Assembly (NCBI GenBank): GCA_049802875.1
Contig: JBARNH010000048.1
Coordinates: forward strand, 62,001-126,000
Source of the DNA: Lutacidiplasma sp049802875
Lineage (GTDB): Archaea > Thermoplasmatota > Thermoplasmata > Lutacidiplasmatales > UBA184
DNA: 64,000 nucleotides
Direction: 5' to 3'
Shown here: positions 8,636 to 16,785 of the stretch, piece after piece
How the letters are laid out: each line of letters opens with the position of its first letter
Numbering within the stretch: position 1 is the stretch's first letter
Translations under genes and position numbers: made by a program
The notes under the pieces: model-generated
Database searches by the model: none
What the model saw: the letters and a program-made list of their open reading frames with translations, nothing else
What the model was told of the DNA's origin: nothing

Positions 8636-9478
8636 ATGAACGAACCGGCCGTCTCGAAGACCCTCGACGTCCCCGGCGGGAAGATCGCGTTCGAGGAGAG
8701 GGGTCGAGGCCGGCCCATCGTGCTCCTCCACCAGGCGATCGCGGACCGACGTGTGTGGAATCGCGAGTTCGCGCTCCTCGGGCGCAATCATCGGGTGGTG
8801 CGCTACGACCTGCGAGGGTTCGGGGGCTCGACTCCTGCGACCTCGGAGTTTTCACCGGTCCGCGACCTGGCCGCCCTGCTCGACCATCTCGGAATGGAGC
8901 GTCCGCTGATCGTCGGCCCCAGCGTGGGGGGGAAGATCGCCCTCGACTTCGCGCTGGAGCATCCGGACGGAGTGGGCGCACTGTTGCTCATCGCTCCGGG
9001 GTATTCCGGGATGGATTACGACCACGTTCCCGGCGGGAAAGCGACATTTGAGCGCGACGAGCGCCTCTCCAAGGCCGCCGCCGATGCCTGGGCCGCGGGA
9101 AACCTCGACGAGGCCACGGAGCACCTGCGCGATCTGTGGGCTTCGGCGCTCACGGGAAAGTCGCTGGATCTTTTCCGAACGATGGTCCGGGAGAATGCGA
9201 AGGAAGTCTTCGAAGAGCGGTCCGGCCGATTCGAGACGCGGGAGGGAGCGCCCGCCGCCGAACGGCTGAAAGAGATCCACGTTCCGACGCTGATCCTGGT
9301 CGGCGACCGGGATAACCCGGCGATGCCGCACTGCTCCAATTTCGTCGGCCGTGGCATCGCTGGTGCCACGGTCCAGCTCGTCCCTGGGGCGGACCACCTC
9401 CTGAACCTTTCCCAGCCGGACGCATTCGATAGCGCATTCGACGGCATCGTTGAGCGTCTACCGGGCGATCGAGAGTAG
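8636..9478 (+). CDS. alpha/beta hydrolase
   Basis: A 280-residue alpha/beta-hydrolase-fold enzyme. Visible marks are the oxyanion region VLLHQA, the DLRGFGGS turn, the nucleophile elbow GPSVGG with its serine, a late acid in VGDRDNP and the catalytic histidine in GADHLL. The spacing matches 3-oxoadipate enol-lactonase and related esterases, though the substrate cannot be named. The ATG at 8636 fits the family N-terminus. It follows the M28 peptidase gene and precedes the GNAT gene with a 9-bp gap, so the hydrolase and GNAT genes are probably co-transcribed. Confidence 0.85.
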   Translation: MNEPAVSKTLDVPGGKIAFEERGRGRPIVLLHQAIADRRVWNREFALLGRNHRVVRYDLRGFGGSTPATSEFSPVRDLAALLDHLGMERPLIVGPSVGGKIALDFALEHPDGVGALLLIAPGYSGMDYDHVPGGKATFERDERLSKAAADAWAAGNLDEATEHLRDLWASALTGKSLDLFRTMVRENAKEVFEERSGRFETREGAPAAERLKEIHVPTLILVGDRDNPAMPHCSNFVGRGIAGATVQLVPGADHLLNLSQPDAFDSAFDGIVERLPGDRE

Positions 9479-9487
9479 AGGTCGTCG

Positions 9488-10149
9488 ATGGCCGTCCGGT
9501 CCCGGCCATCGGTCGCCCCCCGGAAGGCGCCTCGGGCGCGTCGTCCGGAGTCCACCGCGAGCCTCACGTCGCGGCCTCTTTCTCCGGAGACCTGGCCGGC
9601 GTTTGCTCGCCTCGTGGAGAAGCATCACGGGATCTTCGGTGGGTGCTGGTGCATCTCGTTTCATCTTACTCCGGAGGAGGGAAGCATACCGCCGCAGAGT
9701 ACCGTTCCCTGAAGGAGGCTCGGGTCCGGGAAGGGCGAGCGCACGCCGCGCTCGTTTTTGACGGCCCCCGCGCCGTCGGATGGTGTCAGTTCGGCCCTAC
9801 CGCGGAACTCCCGAACATTCGTAGTCGGAAGAGTTACGAAGCCGGACTGCGCCAGTTGCCCGATTGGCGTATCACCTGCTTCTTCATCGACCGAGATCGC
9901 CGGGGGGAAGGGATCGCGAACCTCGCCCTGCATTCGGCGCTTCGGGAGATCGCTCGACTGGGAGGGGGAACGGTCGAGGGATACCCCGAGACCGTCGCCG
10001 GCCGGACCGTCTCTCGTTCGTTCCTCTGCAGTGGGACCCTGGGCATGTTCGAGAAAGAGGGGTTCAAGAAAACCCGGAAGATCGCGATGCACCGGTGGGT
10101 CGTCGTTCGAAAGATCCCCCGGGCAGGGCCGAGGGCCGCCTCGAATTGA
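9488..10149 (+). pseudogene. GNAT N-acetyltransferase, apparent frameshift
   Basis: A GNAT-family acetyltransferase split over two frames. The first part, from ATG 9488, holds the family N-terminal LSPETWPAFARLVEKHH and GGCWC motifs. After LTPEEG it must switch to the frame that reads KHTAAEYRSLKEARV, then AVGWCQFGP and the acetyl-CoA-binding region DRDRRGEGIANLAL. The shift lies in the G-rich 9673-9684 stretch and is -1, as if one G were lost. The C-terminal part alone has an internal ATG at 9643, but that would delete the family's first strands. It is either a real inactivation or a homopolymer sequencing error. Confidence 0.75.
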
Positions 10150-10274
10150 GCCCACCGGCGGCAGTCTACCCCGGGGGTGGGTATGTATGGAGGCCAATTC
10201 GGGCTCGCGGTCCCTCGATTCCCATCGACCTCAAGGTTTTTGGACCGGAAGCCGCGACGTATCGGCGGGGTACC

Positions 10275-10487
10275 ATGACCGACGAAAGTGACCCGCCTCG
10301 ATTCCGAGAGCACCTGCACGAGATCCGACAGGCCTTGGGCGGAATCGCCCGGGACGTGGAGATCGACGTGGCCGACGCGCCCCGTCTTGCCAAGGAGGGG
10401 ACGAAGAACACCCTGGCGAAGGCGGCGGGCATTCGGCGAGGCCGGATGAAGGAGTGGAGCGAGCCCGAGTCCGAGGCCCCCAAGTAG
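10275..10487 (+). CDS. small conserved-looking hypothetical protein
   Basis: A 70-residue charged protein that I do not recognise. It starts at ATG 10275 (MTDESDPPRF). A TTTTTGG stretch about 35 bp upstream could be its TATA element. The sequence is mostly predicted helix (REHLHEIRQALGGIARDVEI, then a basic AKAAGIRRGRMKEW) with no membrane segment or cysteine. Its size and composition would suit a small nucleic-acid-associated protein, but nothing proves this. It stands between the GNAT gene and the SRPBCC gene on the same strand. Confidence 0.5.
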   Translation: MTDESDPPRFREHLHEIRQALGGIARDVEIDVADAPRLAKEGTKNTLAKAAGIRRGRMKEWSEPESEAPK

Positions 10488-10701
10488 CATCGGAATCGGT
10501 GGGGTGAAATCTCACGCCTCCCGACCTCGGGAGTCGATTCCGGTCGACACCCAACCGAACCGATCCGAACGTGGTGAGCCGGGCGCTCCCCGGAACCGAC
10601 CACTCCCGGAACCATCGCGACGTACGGGGCTCCGTGCGAGGATCGGAGATCCAGCCGCCCCCGCGCAAACTCTTTAGGCGCTCGGAGCGGACCCGGGCAA
10701 C

Positions 10702-11160
10702 GTGCCCGACGAAGAGCTGGACCCGATCCTGATCCAGGTCACGGTTCCATTGCCCATTCCGATGATCTATGCCGCCTTCACCGATCCCGCCCAGCTCAAG
10801 GGATGGCTCTGCGACTCCGCCCGCGTGGAGGCCCGGGTCGGGGGCGAGTACGTCCTCGGGTGGACGACCCCGACCCCCTTCGAGAGCCGAGGGAAGATCC
10901 TCCAGATGCAGACGGACCTCGACATCGATTTCAGTTGGCTCGCCCCGCCTCCGTTCGAAGCGCTGCTCAACGAGCCCGCGTCCAAGACCCACGTCTACGT
11001 GCGACTGACGGAGTCGCCCGAAGGGATCGACGTCACTCTCGAGCACTCGGGTTGGGGGTCAGGACCCGACTGGGAGGACGCCCGTTCCTGGCACTTCCAC
11101 CTGTGGGACGATCGGCTCCATCTCCTCAAGGATTACCTCATCAAGGCGGCGTACGGGTAA
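10702..11160 (+). CDS. SRPBCC/AHSA1-type domain protein
   Basis: A 152-residue protein of the START/SRPBCC superfamily, AHSA1 (activator of Hsp90 ATPase homologue 1-like) branch. The pattern is typical: PLPIPMIYAAFTDPAQLKGWL near the start, GGEYVLGWT in the middle, and a C-terminal helix WEDARSWHFHLWDDRLHLLKDYL that closes the hydrophobic cavity. Members bind small hydrophobic ligands or partner proteins, and the ligand here is unknown. GTG 10702 is chosen because an ACTCTTTAGG box lies about 27 bp upstream, fitting a leaderless transcript. Confidence 0.82.
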   Translation: MPDEELDPILIQVTVPLPIPMIYAAFTDPAQLKGWLCDSARVEARVGGEYVLGWTTPTPFESRGKILQMQTDLDIDFSWLAPPPFEALLNEPASKTHVYVRLTESPEGIDVTLEHSGWGSGPDWEDARSWHFHLWDDRLHLLKDYLIKAAYG

Positions 11161-11167
11161 GGGCACC

Positions 11168-11362
11168 TCACCGCCCGCCCGGAGCGAACTTCCGGCACTC
11201 GGCTTCCCCGCACACCCCGCACGGCCCCGACGGCTCCAGTCGGAAGTTCGCGCTCCCCTCCACGGGGCGCACGACCATGTGCTGGGTCGGCCAGTGGCCG
11301 CATCGGCATCGAGCCCGGGTCGGCGCCCCGGCTCCCAGGCCCGAAGGGGTGGGAAGCGCCAT
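11168..11362 (-). CDS. small cysteine-rich (zinc-ribbon-like) protein
   Basis: A 64-residue reading frame with five cysteines arranged as RCRCGHW near the middle and CGVCGEAEC near the end, which suggests a small zinc- or metal-binding fold. I do not recognise a family. Its ATG at 11362 lies about 28 bp after a TTTT-containing box on the minus strand, and it is divergent from the GcvH/TusA gene with only about 75 bp between them. It ends eight bases from the SRPBCC gene, tail to tail. Existence is moderately likely and function is unknown. Confidence 0.5.
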   Translation of the reverse strand: MALPTPSGLGAGAPTRARCRCGHWPTQHMVVRPVEGSANFRLEPSGPCGVCGEAECRKFAPGGR

Positions 11363-11408
11363 CGGACGGCCGACCAGCGAGCGGGCGGGAAAAGCTTGCG
11401 GCGACGTA

Positions 11409-11418
11409 GGAGTAAAGT
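11409..11418 (+). promoter_or_regulatory. TATA box of the GcvH/TusA fusion gene
   Basis: The GGAGTAAAGT stretch stands about 24 bp before the GTG at 11438, the usual distance for a leaderless archaeal transcript. It decides the start of that gene. The opposing promoter of the small cysteine-rich gene lies about 20 bp away (11388-11396). Confidence 0.55.
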
Positions 11419-11437
11419 CGCCCCCCTTCGTCCCCCG

Positions 11438-12139
11438 GTGGTGGAGATCAGTGGGTGTCCCGTTCCCGAGGACCGGCTGTACGACCTCGAGAACGAAGTC
11501 TGGTATCTCCGCGAAGGATCGGACGGCTTGGCCCGCGTCGGACTCATCGGACCGCTCGTCTGGTTCGCGGGTCGGTTCGAGACGGTCACCTTCCGTCCGC
11601 CGGTGGCCGTGGTCGCCCGCGGCCGGAGCGTCGCGACGGTCGAAAGCCTCCGGTTCACGGGCGCGGTGCGTCTCCCGGTGGACGGGGTCGTCGTCGAGCG
11701 GAACCCGGCGATCGTGGACCGACCCCGGCTGCTCAACGACGCGCCGTACGACGACGGCTGGGTCGTGCGGATCCGTGCGACCGACGGCGGCGCGGCTCCC
11801 CCCGGACTGGAGACCGCGGACGCGATCGCCGAGCGTCTCGCCGAGCGGATCCGCGCCCGACGGATCCGGTGCTGGCCGCAGACTCCCGAACTCGAGCTCT
11901 ACGAAATCGGCATCGAGTGTTCGGCCGTGCTCACGAAGCTCAACGAAGAGCTCCGCGGACGCTCGGCCGGAGAGGCGGTCCTGCTCGTTACCGACGACCC
12001 GACGAGCCCGATCGAGATGGAGCGGTGGTCGGACCAAACCGGGCACCGGCTCCTTGCCCACCGGAGGGAGGGTGACCTCCACCAGTTCCTCGTTCGGAAG
12101 GAGGCGCACCCGACCCCGCGGCGCCGCCCCGGGGCGTGA
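11438..12139 (+). CDS. GcvH-like/TusA-like fusion protein
   Basis: A 233-residue two-domain protein. Residues about 10-115 match the glycine-cleavage H-protein (lipoyl-type) fold: LYDLENEVWYLREGSDGLARVGL, then VATVESL and LPVDGVVVERNPAIVDRPRLLN with DAPYDDGWVV. In true GcvH the lipoylated lysine follows ESV; here the equivalent is Arg72 (ESLRF). Residues about 155-230 match TusA sulfur carriers: a cysteine in IECSAV at the CPxP site (prolines missing), then GEAVLLVTDDPTSPIEMERW and TGHRLL. The start is set by a TATA box 24 bp upstream. It faces a rhodanese gene tail to tail (21-bp gap), so a role in sulfur relay is plausible but inferred. Confidence 0.8.
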   Translation: MVEISGCPVPEDRLYDLENEVWYLREGSDGLARVGLIGPLVWFAGRFETVTFRPPVAVVARGRSVATVESLRFTGAVRLPVDGVVVERNPAIVDRPRLLNDAPYDDGWVVRIRATDGGAAPPGLETADAIAERLAERIRARRIRCWPQTPELELYEIGIECSAVLTKLNEELRGRSAGEAVLLVTDDPTSPIEMERWSDQTGHRLLAHRREGDLHQFLVRKEAHPTPRRRPGA

Positions 12140-12160
12140 GCACGACGCTCGGCAGCCCGA

Positions 12161-13018
12161 CTACGGTTTCTCGATGGGGGTCCGAACGAGGTTCCCCCAT
12201 TCGGTCCACGAGCCGTCGTAGTTCCGCACGTCGGGGTAGCCGAGGAGATACTTCAGCACGAACCAACTGTGGCTCGACCGCTCACCGATGCGGCAGTACG
12301 TGATCACCGGGTGGTTCGGGCTCAGGCCCTTCGACCGGTAGAGCTCGTCGAGCTCTTCCCGCGGTTTGAACGTCCCATCGTCCTTGACCGCCTGCGCCCA
12401 GGGGATGTTCTTGGCGCCCGGGATGTGTCCTCCGCGCTGGGCGTGTTCGGTCGGGTACTCGGGCGGGGCCGTGATCTCCCCGGAGAACTCCTTCGGTCCG
12501 CGCACGTCGACCAATCCCAAGGTCCCGGCTTGGACCTCCGGCAATACTTTTCGGACGTCCTCGAGGAACGCGCGCAGCTTCGGGTCGGGGGGGCCGGCCC
12601 GGAACTTCCCGGCCGCGGGCGTGGGAGTTTCTCCGTTCAACGGCCGGTCCTCGGCGATCCACTTCTTCCGGCCTCCGTTCAGGATCTTGAGGTTCTTGGC
12701 GCCGTAGTAGGTGAACACCCAGAACGCGAATGCGGCGAACCAGTTGTTGAAATCCCCGTACAGCACCACGGTCGTCTCGGGGTCGACGCCGGCGCGCCGG
12801 AACAGCTCCGTGAACGCCTCGGGCGACAGGATGTCGCGGCGGACCGGCTCGTTGATGTCCTTCCGCCAGTCGACCAGTACCGCCCCCGGCACGTGCCCGA
12901 GCTCGTAGTTCGCGGCCGGGTCGTAGTCGACCTCGACCACGCGGACCTTCGGGTCGTTGAGATGCTCCGCGAGCCACTCGTTCTCTACCAGCACTTCGGG
13001 GTGAGCGTACGCCGACAT
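12161..13018 (-). CDS. two-domain rhodanese sulfurtransferase
   Basis: A 285-residue sulfurtransferase with tandem rhodanese domains. The N-terminal non-catalytic copy runs from VVEVDYDP through GHVPGAVLVDW. The C-terminal copy has VDVRGPKEF, GHIPGAKNIPW and the active loop CRIGERSSHSWF with its persulfide cysteine. Such enzymes move sulfane sulfur from thiosulfate or 3-mercaptopyruvate to acceptors. ATG 13018 follows a GGGGAGGAG ribosome site by five bases, and a TATA-like GGTATATCC lies about 35 bp upstream. It is tail-to-tail with the TusA-containing fusion gene. An N-terminal extension to 13072 is possible but has no such signals. Confidence 0.92.
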   Translation of the reverse strand: MSAYAHPEVLVENEWLAEHLNDPKVRVVEVDYDPAANYELGHVPGAVLVDWRKDINEPVRRDILSPEAFTELFRRAGVDPETTVVLYGDFNNWFAAFAFWVFTYYGAKNLKILNGGRKKWIAEDRPLNGETPTPAAGKFRAGPPDPKLRAFLEDVRKVLPEVQAGTLGLVDVRGPKEFSGEITAPPEYPTEHAQRGGHIPGAKNIPWAQAVKDDGTFKPREELDELYRSKGLSPNHPVITYCRIGERSSHSWFVLKYLLGYPDVRNYDGSWTEWGNLVRTPIEKP

Positions 13019-13151
13019 GGTTCTCCTCCCCGTTCGAGGCTTCCGAGGATATACCCTCGACGTCCCGCACAATCGGTGCGGAACGGGGCTAATTCGGTGC
13101 AGAAGGGCGTACCGGAGTCCATCGACCCGCGCGGTTCATGCGCCGAGCGGC

Positions 13152-13469
13152 CTACCCGCGTCGGCCCCGTTTGGGCAGCGGCGCATCTGAGACCTCGACG
13201 GTTTCGGGGTCGAAGCCGAGGCGCGCGAGCTCGTCGCGGATCCTCGCCCGGTGGTCACCCTGCAGGTAGACCTCGCCGTCGACGACCGACCCACCGGTCG
13301 CGAGGCGGTTCTTCAGCGATCGGGTCGTCTCGACCAGGTCGACCCCGGGTGGGAATCCACCAATCACGGTCGCGGGCTTGTTGTAGCGTCGCGGTTCGGC
13401 GCGCACGCGGATCCGTGCGGTCTCGCGGTCGAGTGCGGACAGGATCTCATCGAACTCGTCGTTACCCAT
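13152..13469 (-). CDS. eif1: translation initiation factor aIF1 (SUI1 family)
   Basis: A 105-residue SUI1-domain protein. The conserved core is visible: ARIRVRAEPRRYNKPATVIGGF, then LKNRLATGGSVVDGEVYLQGDH and a final ELARLGFDPETVEV. The factor binds the small ribosomal subunit and helps fix start-codon choice. The protein is of normal length. The gene is monocistronic on the minus strand, followed by the rhodanese gene after about 130 bp. Confidence 0.95.
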   Translation of the reverse strand: MGNDEFDEILSALDRETARIRVRAEPRRYNKPATVIGGFPPGVDLVETTRSLKNRLATGGSVVDGEVYLQGDHRARIRDELARLGFDPETVEVSDAPLPKRGRRG

Positions 13470-13639
13470 CGTTTGGTCTCTCTACCGTCCTCCCTCGCGG
13501 GACAAACGGATCGTAAAATGGAGGGGAGCGAACGGATTCCCGGCGGACAGGCCGGGGCGAAGAGCGTTCGGTCTGAGTTTCGGTAGGCGCACCGAAGGTA
13601 CAATGTCGGCACACCGCTTGAACGTTTGCTACCCCCGGC

Positions 13640-14422
13640 TCATCTTTCGCCCCAGCGGTAGAGCCGAAGCGTGATGACCAGCCCCGCCAGCGCGCACACC
13701 CCGAGAAGGGTCGCGTAGAGCACCATCTGGAGGGGCGATGCGGGGGTGATGCCGAGGGCGCCCTGGACCAGGAGGGCGGCATAGGTCGTCGGGAGGAACC
13801 GGGCCGCGTCCTGCCAGATCGGGGGCAAGGCGCTGAGCGGGTAGTAGAGCGGCGAGAGCATGCCGAGGATCGTGAAGGTGAGGTTGCCGACGGGCCAGAT
13901 CTCGCGTTGGGTCTGGATACGGCTCGAGATCGCGATCCCGATCGACGCGAACAGTACCCAGAGGGTGAAGAGCCCCGCGAGGAGCGCCCCCGCCGCGAGC
14001 GGAGTGAACGGGTAACCTCGCTGACCTCCGACCCACGCGAGCAGCACCACGAGAATGGCGAGCGCGGGCAGCATCGCGATCAAGTTTGAGATCGCGATCC
14101 CGAACAGGTACCGTACTCGGGAGAGCGGGCTGGCCACGAACATGTCCTGGAGCGAACACTCGATCCTCCAGAACGCACTGTCGCCGAGCGTCCAGCTGCC
14201 GATGTTCTGCATCGTGAACAGCATCGCCCCGACGATCTCGAGCGGGAGCAGCGAGGGGGGCGAGATCAGCGAAAGGAAGTACAGGAAGATGAACGGCAGG
14301 AGGACGGGAGTGATCGCGACCGCCGGATTGCGGGAGATCCATCGCCAGCCGACGATCCCGAAGGCGGGTAGGGCTCGGCCCTGGGTGGGCACGTCCGGGA
14401 ACGGCCGCCCGACGGTCGCCAT
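13640..14422 (-). CDS. ABC-2 type transporter permease (second)
   Basis: A 260-residue membrane protein with about six hydrophobic segments. These include ITPVLLPFIFLYFLSLI, IAMLPALAILVVLLAWV, LAAGALLAGLFTLWVLFASIGIAI and a C-terminal LYATLLGVCALAGLVITL. The SSRIQTQREIWPVGNLTFTILGMLSPLYYP segment is characteristic of ABC-2 (DrrB/NodJ-like) exporters. It is encoded immediately after the other permease with no gap, so the two probably form a heterodimer served by the upstream ATPase. It exports an unknown substrate, possibly a drug, lipid or polysaccharide. Confidence 0.85.
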   Translation of the reverse strand: MATVGRPFPDVPTQGRALPAFGIVGWRWISRNPAVAITPVLLPFIFLYFLSLISPPSLLPLEIVGAMLFTMQNIGSWTLGDSAFWRIECSLQDMFVASPLSRVRYLFGIAISNLIAMLPALAILVVLLAWVGGQRGYPFTPLAAGALLAGLFTLWVLFASIGIAISSRIQTQREIWPVGNLTFTILGMLSPLYYPLSALPPIWQDAARFLPTTYAALLVQGALGITPASPLQMVLYATLLGVCALAGLVITLRLYRWGER

Positions 14423-15187
14423 TCAGTCCGCCCTCACGGTGCGCCGCGACCAGTAGATCGCAAAGAGGAACACGAGGGTCGTTTCCACCCCGAGGCCGCC
14501 GATCGCGAGGGCGGCCTGTCCCGCCGTCAGGGTCGCGGCCCCGATCGCGGCCTGGACCAGCGCGGCCGCCGCACTCGGCGGCATCAGGAGGACGATCGGC
14601 CGCAGCACCTCGGGGAACAGCCCCAGCGGGTAGAACACCGGCGCCAGCACTCCAAAGACGTTGAAGAACAGGGTCGAATACGCCCAGATCGCGCGGTTGT
14701 CCCGAAAGAAAGTAGAGAAGACATAGCCCGTCGATGCGGCGAACAGCCAAACGACGGCCGCGAGGCCGAGGACGAGGGGTCCCGTCGTCAGCGTGAGGGG
14801 TACGACCACGAGCGCGAGCGCGCCGAGGAAGACGGTGGGGGCGAGGTAGACGATCATGATCCCGACGGACATGCCGAGGAAGTACCCTTCCGGCGTCAGA
14901 GGTCCGGCAAGGTAGAGGTCGTTCGCCTTGTGGTCGATCCGAAGGTACGCGGCCTCGTTGAGTACCCGCTGGCCCATCGTGAACGTGGAGAACAGGATCG
15001 CGCCGACCAGCGCCACCGAGATCAGCGCCGGATTCAGGATCTCGACGAAGACGAGGATGACCCCGGGGACGACCATCGAGGTGAGCATCGCCATCCGCTC
15101 GTTGGACTGGACGAGCACTTCGGTCCAGAGGAACGCCCCCGTGCCGGCGAAAGCGCGGGATGGGGCGAGCGCGGGCTCAGTCCTCAT
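14423..15187 (-). CDS. ABC-2 type transporter permease (first)
   Basis: A 254-residue permease of the ABC-2 superfamily. Six membrane segments can be seen, including LTSMVVPGVILVFVEIL, GIMIVYLAPTVFLGALALVVV and a C-terminal ALAIGGLGVETTLVFLFAIYW. It carries the same FRDNRAIWAYSTLFFNVFGVLAPVFYP region as its neighbour, showing that the two permeases are paralogues. Its start overlaps the end of the ATPase gene by 11 bp and its stop abuts the next permease, so this is a tight operon. Confidence 0.85.
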   Translation of the reverse strand: MRTEPALAPSRAFAGTGAFLWTEVLVQSNERMAMLTSMVVPGVILVFVEILNPALISVALVGAILFSTFTMGQRVLNEAAYLRIDHKANDLYLAGPLTPEGYFLGMSVGIMIVYLAPTVFLGALALVVVPLTLTTGPLVLGLAAVVWLFAASTGYVFSTFFRDNRAIWAYSTLFFNVFGVLAPVFYPLGLFPEVLRPIVLLMPPSAAAALVQAAIGAATLTAGQAALAIGGLGVETTLVFLFAIYWSRRTVRAD

Positions 15188-16103
15188 TGATCGACCGTCC
15201 TACCGCGCGGAGGAACGCCTCTTCCAAGGTCACGGGCCCCACGGTGGCGGTGAGTTGCGACTGGGAGGTGAGCTCCATCAGTTCGCCGAGAACCGGCGGC
15301 TGGACGATGACCGTGAGCGCCGGACCGTCCGACACGCAGAGGCCGAACGACCGGAATCGGTCGATCTGGGCCGCGCCTTCGGGCAGGAACACCTTCAGCG
15401 TGCCGCCCACCGAGCGCTTCAGGTCCTCTGACGTGCCGCTCACGAGAACGGACCCTCGTTCGACGATGTAGAGCCGGTTGCTGAGCACCTCCGCCTCGTC
15501 GAGGTAGTGGGTCGTGAGCAGGATCGTCGAACCCTTCTGGGTGAGCGACCGCAGCGACGCCCAGACCTCGCGTCGGGCGAACGGGTCCATGCCGATCGTG
15601 GGTTCGTCCAGGAACAATAGCGGCGCCTCGGTCGCGATCACCGTCGCCACCATCGTCCGCTGGCGCTGGCCCCCGGACAGCGTGATGGATAACCGGTCCG
15701 CGAACCCGCTGAGTCCCATCCGCTCGATCGCCTCCTCGGTCCGGCTCTGCGCGATCTCCCGGCCGAAGCCGCGGGCGCGGAGGTACGTGTAGATCTGTTC
15801 TCGCGGAGTGAGGTGGAAGAACGGTTTTCCTTCTTGCGGCACGACCGCGATGTACGGCCGGGCTTTCTCGGGGGAACGGGCGATGTCGATGCCGAACACC
15901 TCCACGCTCCCGGAGGTCGGTCGGAGCAGCGTCGAGGCGATCTTCAGGAAGGTCGTCTTCCCGGCGCCGTTCCGACCCAAGAGGGCGACGCGCTCCCCGC
16001 GGTGGACCTCCATCGAGACCCCGCTGAGGGCCTCGACCGGAGGTGCCCCCCGGGACTCGTAGACCTTGCGAAGTTCGACACTGCGCAGTGCCTCGCCGCT
16101 CAT
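15177..16103 (-). CDS. ABC transporter ATP-binding protein (ABC-2 exporter)
   Basis: A 308-residue ATPase. Walker A is GRNGAGKTT, the Q-loop is VVPQEG, the signature is LSGGQRQR, Walker B is LLFLDEPTIGMDP and the switch histidine is in TTHYLDEAE. The C-terminal extension after SGTSEDLKRSVGG is typical of CcmA/DrrA exporters. It is the first gene of the operon, followed by two overlapping permease genes, so it most likely powers an export pump. The substrate is not known. Confidence 0.93.
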   Translation of the reverse strand: MSGEALRSVELRKVYESRGAPPVEALSGVSMEVHRGERVALLGRNGAGKTTFLKIASTLLRPTSGSVEVFGIDIARSPEKARPYIAVVPQEGKPFFHLTPREQIYTYLRARGFGREIAQSRTEEAIERMGLSGFADRLSITLSGGQRQRTMVATVIATEAPLLFLDEPTIGMDPFARREVWASLRSLTQKGSTILLTTHYLDEAEVLSNRLYIVERGSVLVSGTSEDLKRSVGGTLKVFLPEGAAQIDRFRSFGLCVSDGPALTVIVQPPVLGELMELTSQSQLTATVGPVTLEEAFLRAVGRSINED

Positions 16104-16242
16104 GAGACGGCGTCCACTCTGGGACGATACTTAACCGCACGGTTTTCGAGGAAGATTCTCCCTCGGATGTTCCGTCGGACGCCTCGGGCGGTAGGCGAGG
16201 ACCGCCGGATCCTCCCCGCGCGGTCCGTCGAATCCCTTCCCG

Positions 16243-16638
16243 CTAGTGGCTACCGCAGCCGCAACCGCCGCCGTTCGCGGAGTTGCTGCCGCACGAAGTG
16301 CATCCGCCCGAGAGGCCGGCCGCGTCGGGCTCTGGCAGCGTCGGGTTCGTGATCTTGAAGCCGGACTGGCTCAAGTCCTCGACGTAATCGATGACCGCGC
16401 CGTCCACGAACTTCGTGCTCGTCGGATCGACCAGCAGCGCGAACCCGTCCACTCGAAGCACCTCATCGTCCGCGCGCGGCTTCGCGAACGCGAGCCCGAA
16501 CTGGACGGCGCTCCCGCCGCCGCAGCACCCTCCGCCCCCGGGTTGGGCGTAGACTCGAACTCCGATCTCGGGCTTCTGGCCCCGGATCAGGGTCCGGACC
16601 TGCTCCAGCGCTGCGGGGCGAATCTCGACATGGACCAT
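16243..16638 (-). CDS. IscA/HesB-like protein with cysteine-rich tail
   Basis: A 131-residue A-type iron-sulfur carrier-like protein. The HesB core is clear: IRPAALEQVRTLI at the start, FVDGAVIDYVEDLSQSGFKITNP near the end. It differs from classical IscA. The first conserved cysteine is a GGGGCCGGG pair at 38-39. The usual C-terminal CGC right after the NPN motif is absent. Instead a glycine/serine-rich tail carries CTSC (113, 116) and CGC (126, 128). The tail could still bind iron or a cluster, but that is inference. The gene stands alone on the minus strand, downstream of the flippase-like gene. Confidence 0.8.
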   Translation of the reverse strand: MVHVEIRPAALEQVRTLIRGQKPEIGVRVYAQPGGGGCCGGGSAVQFGLAFAKPRADDEVLRVDGFALLVDPTSTKFVDGAVIDYVEDLSQSGFKITNPTLPEPDAAGLSGGCTSCGSNSANGGGCGCGSH

Positions 16639-16785
16639 GGGGATCTCCTCGACGATAGGACCGGTTCAGGGGGCTTAAGCTCTCTGACGCCGTGGCAGCG
16701 ACAAATCGCCTCCCGACCTCCCGGGGTCTATCGGAGTGTGAGAGTAGCTCACGGCGAGACAATCGCCGTCAGTTTTCGCGAAGTT

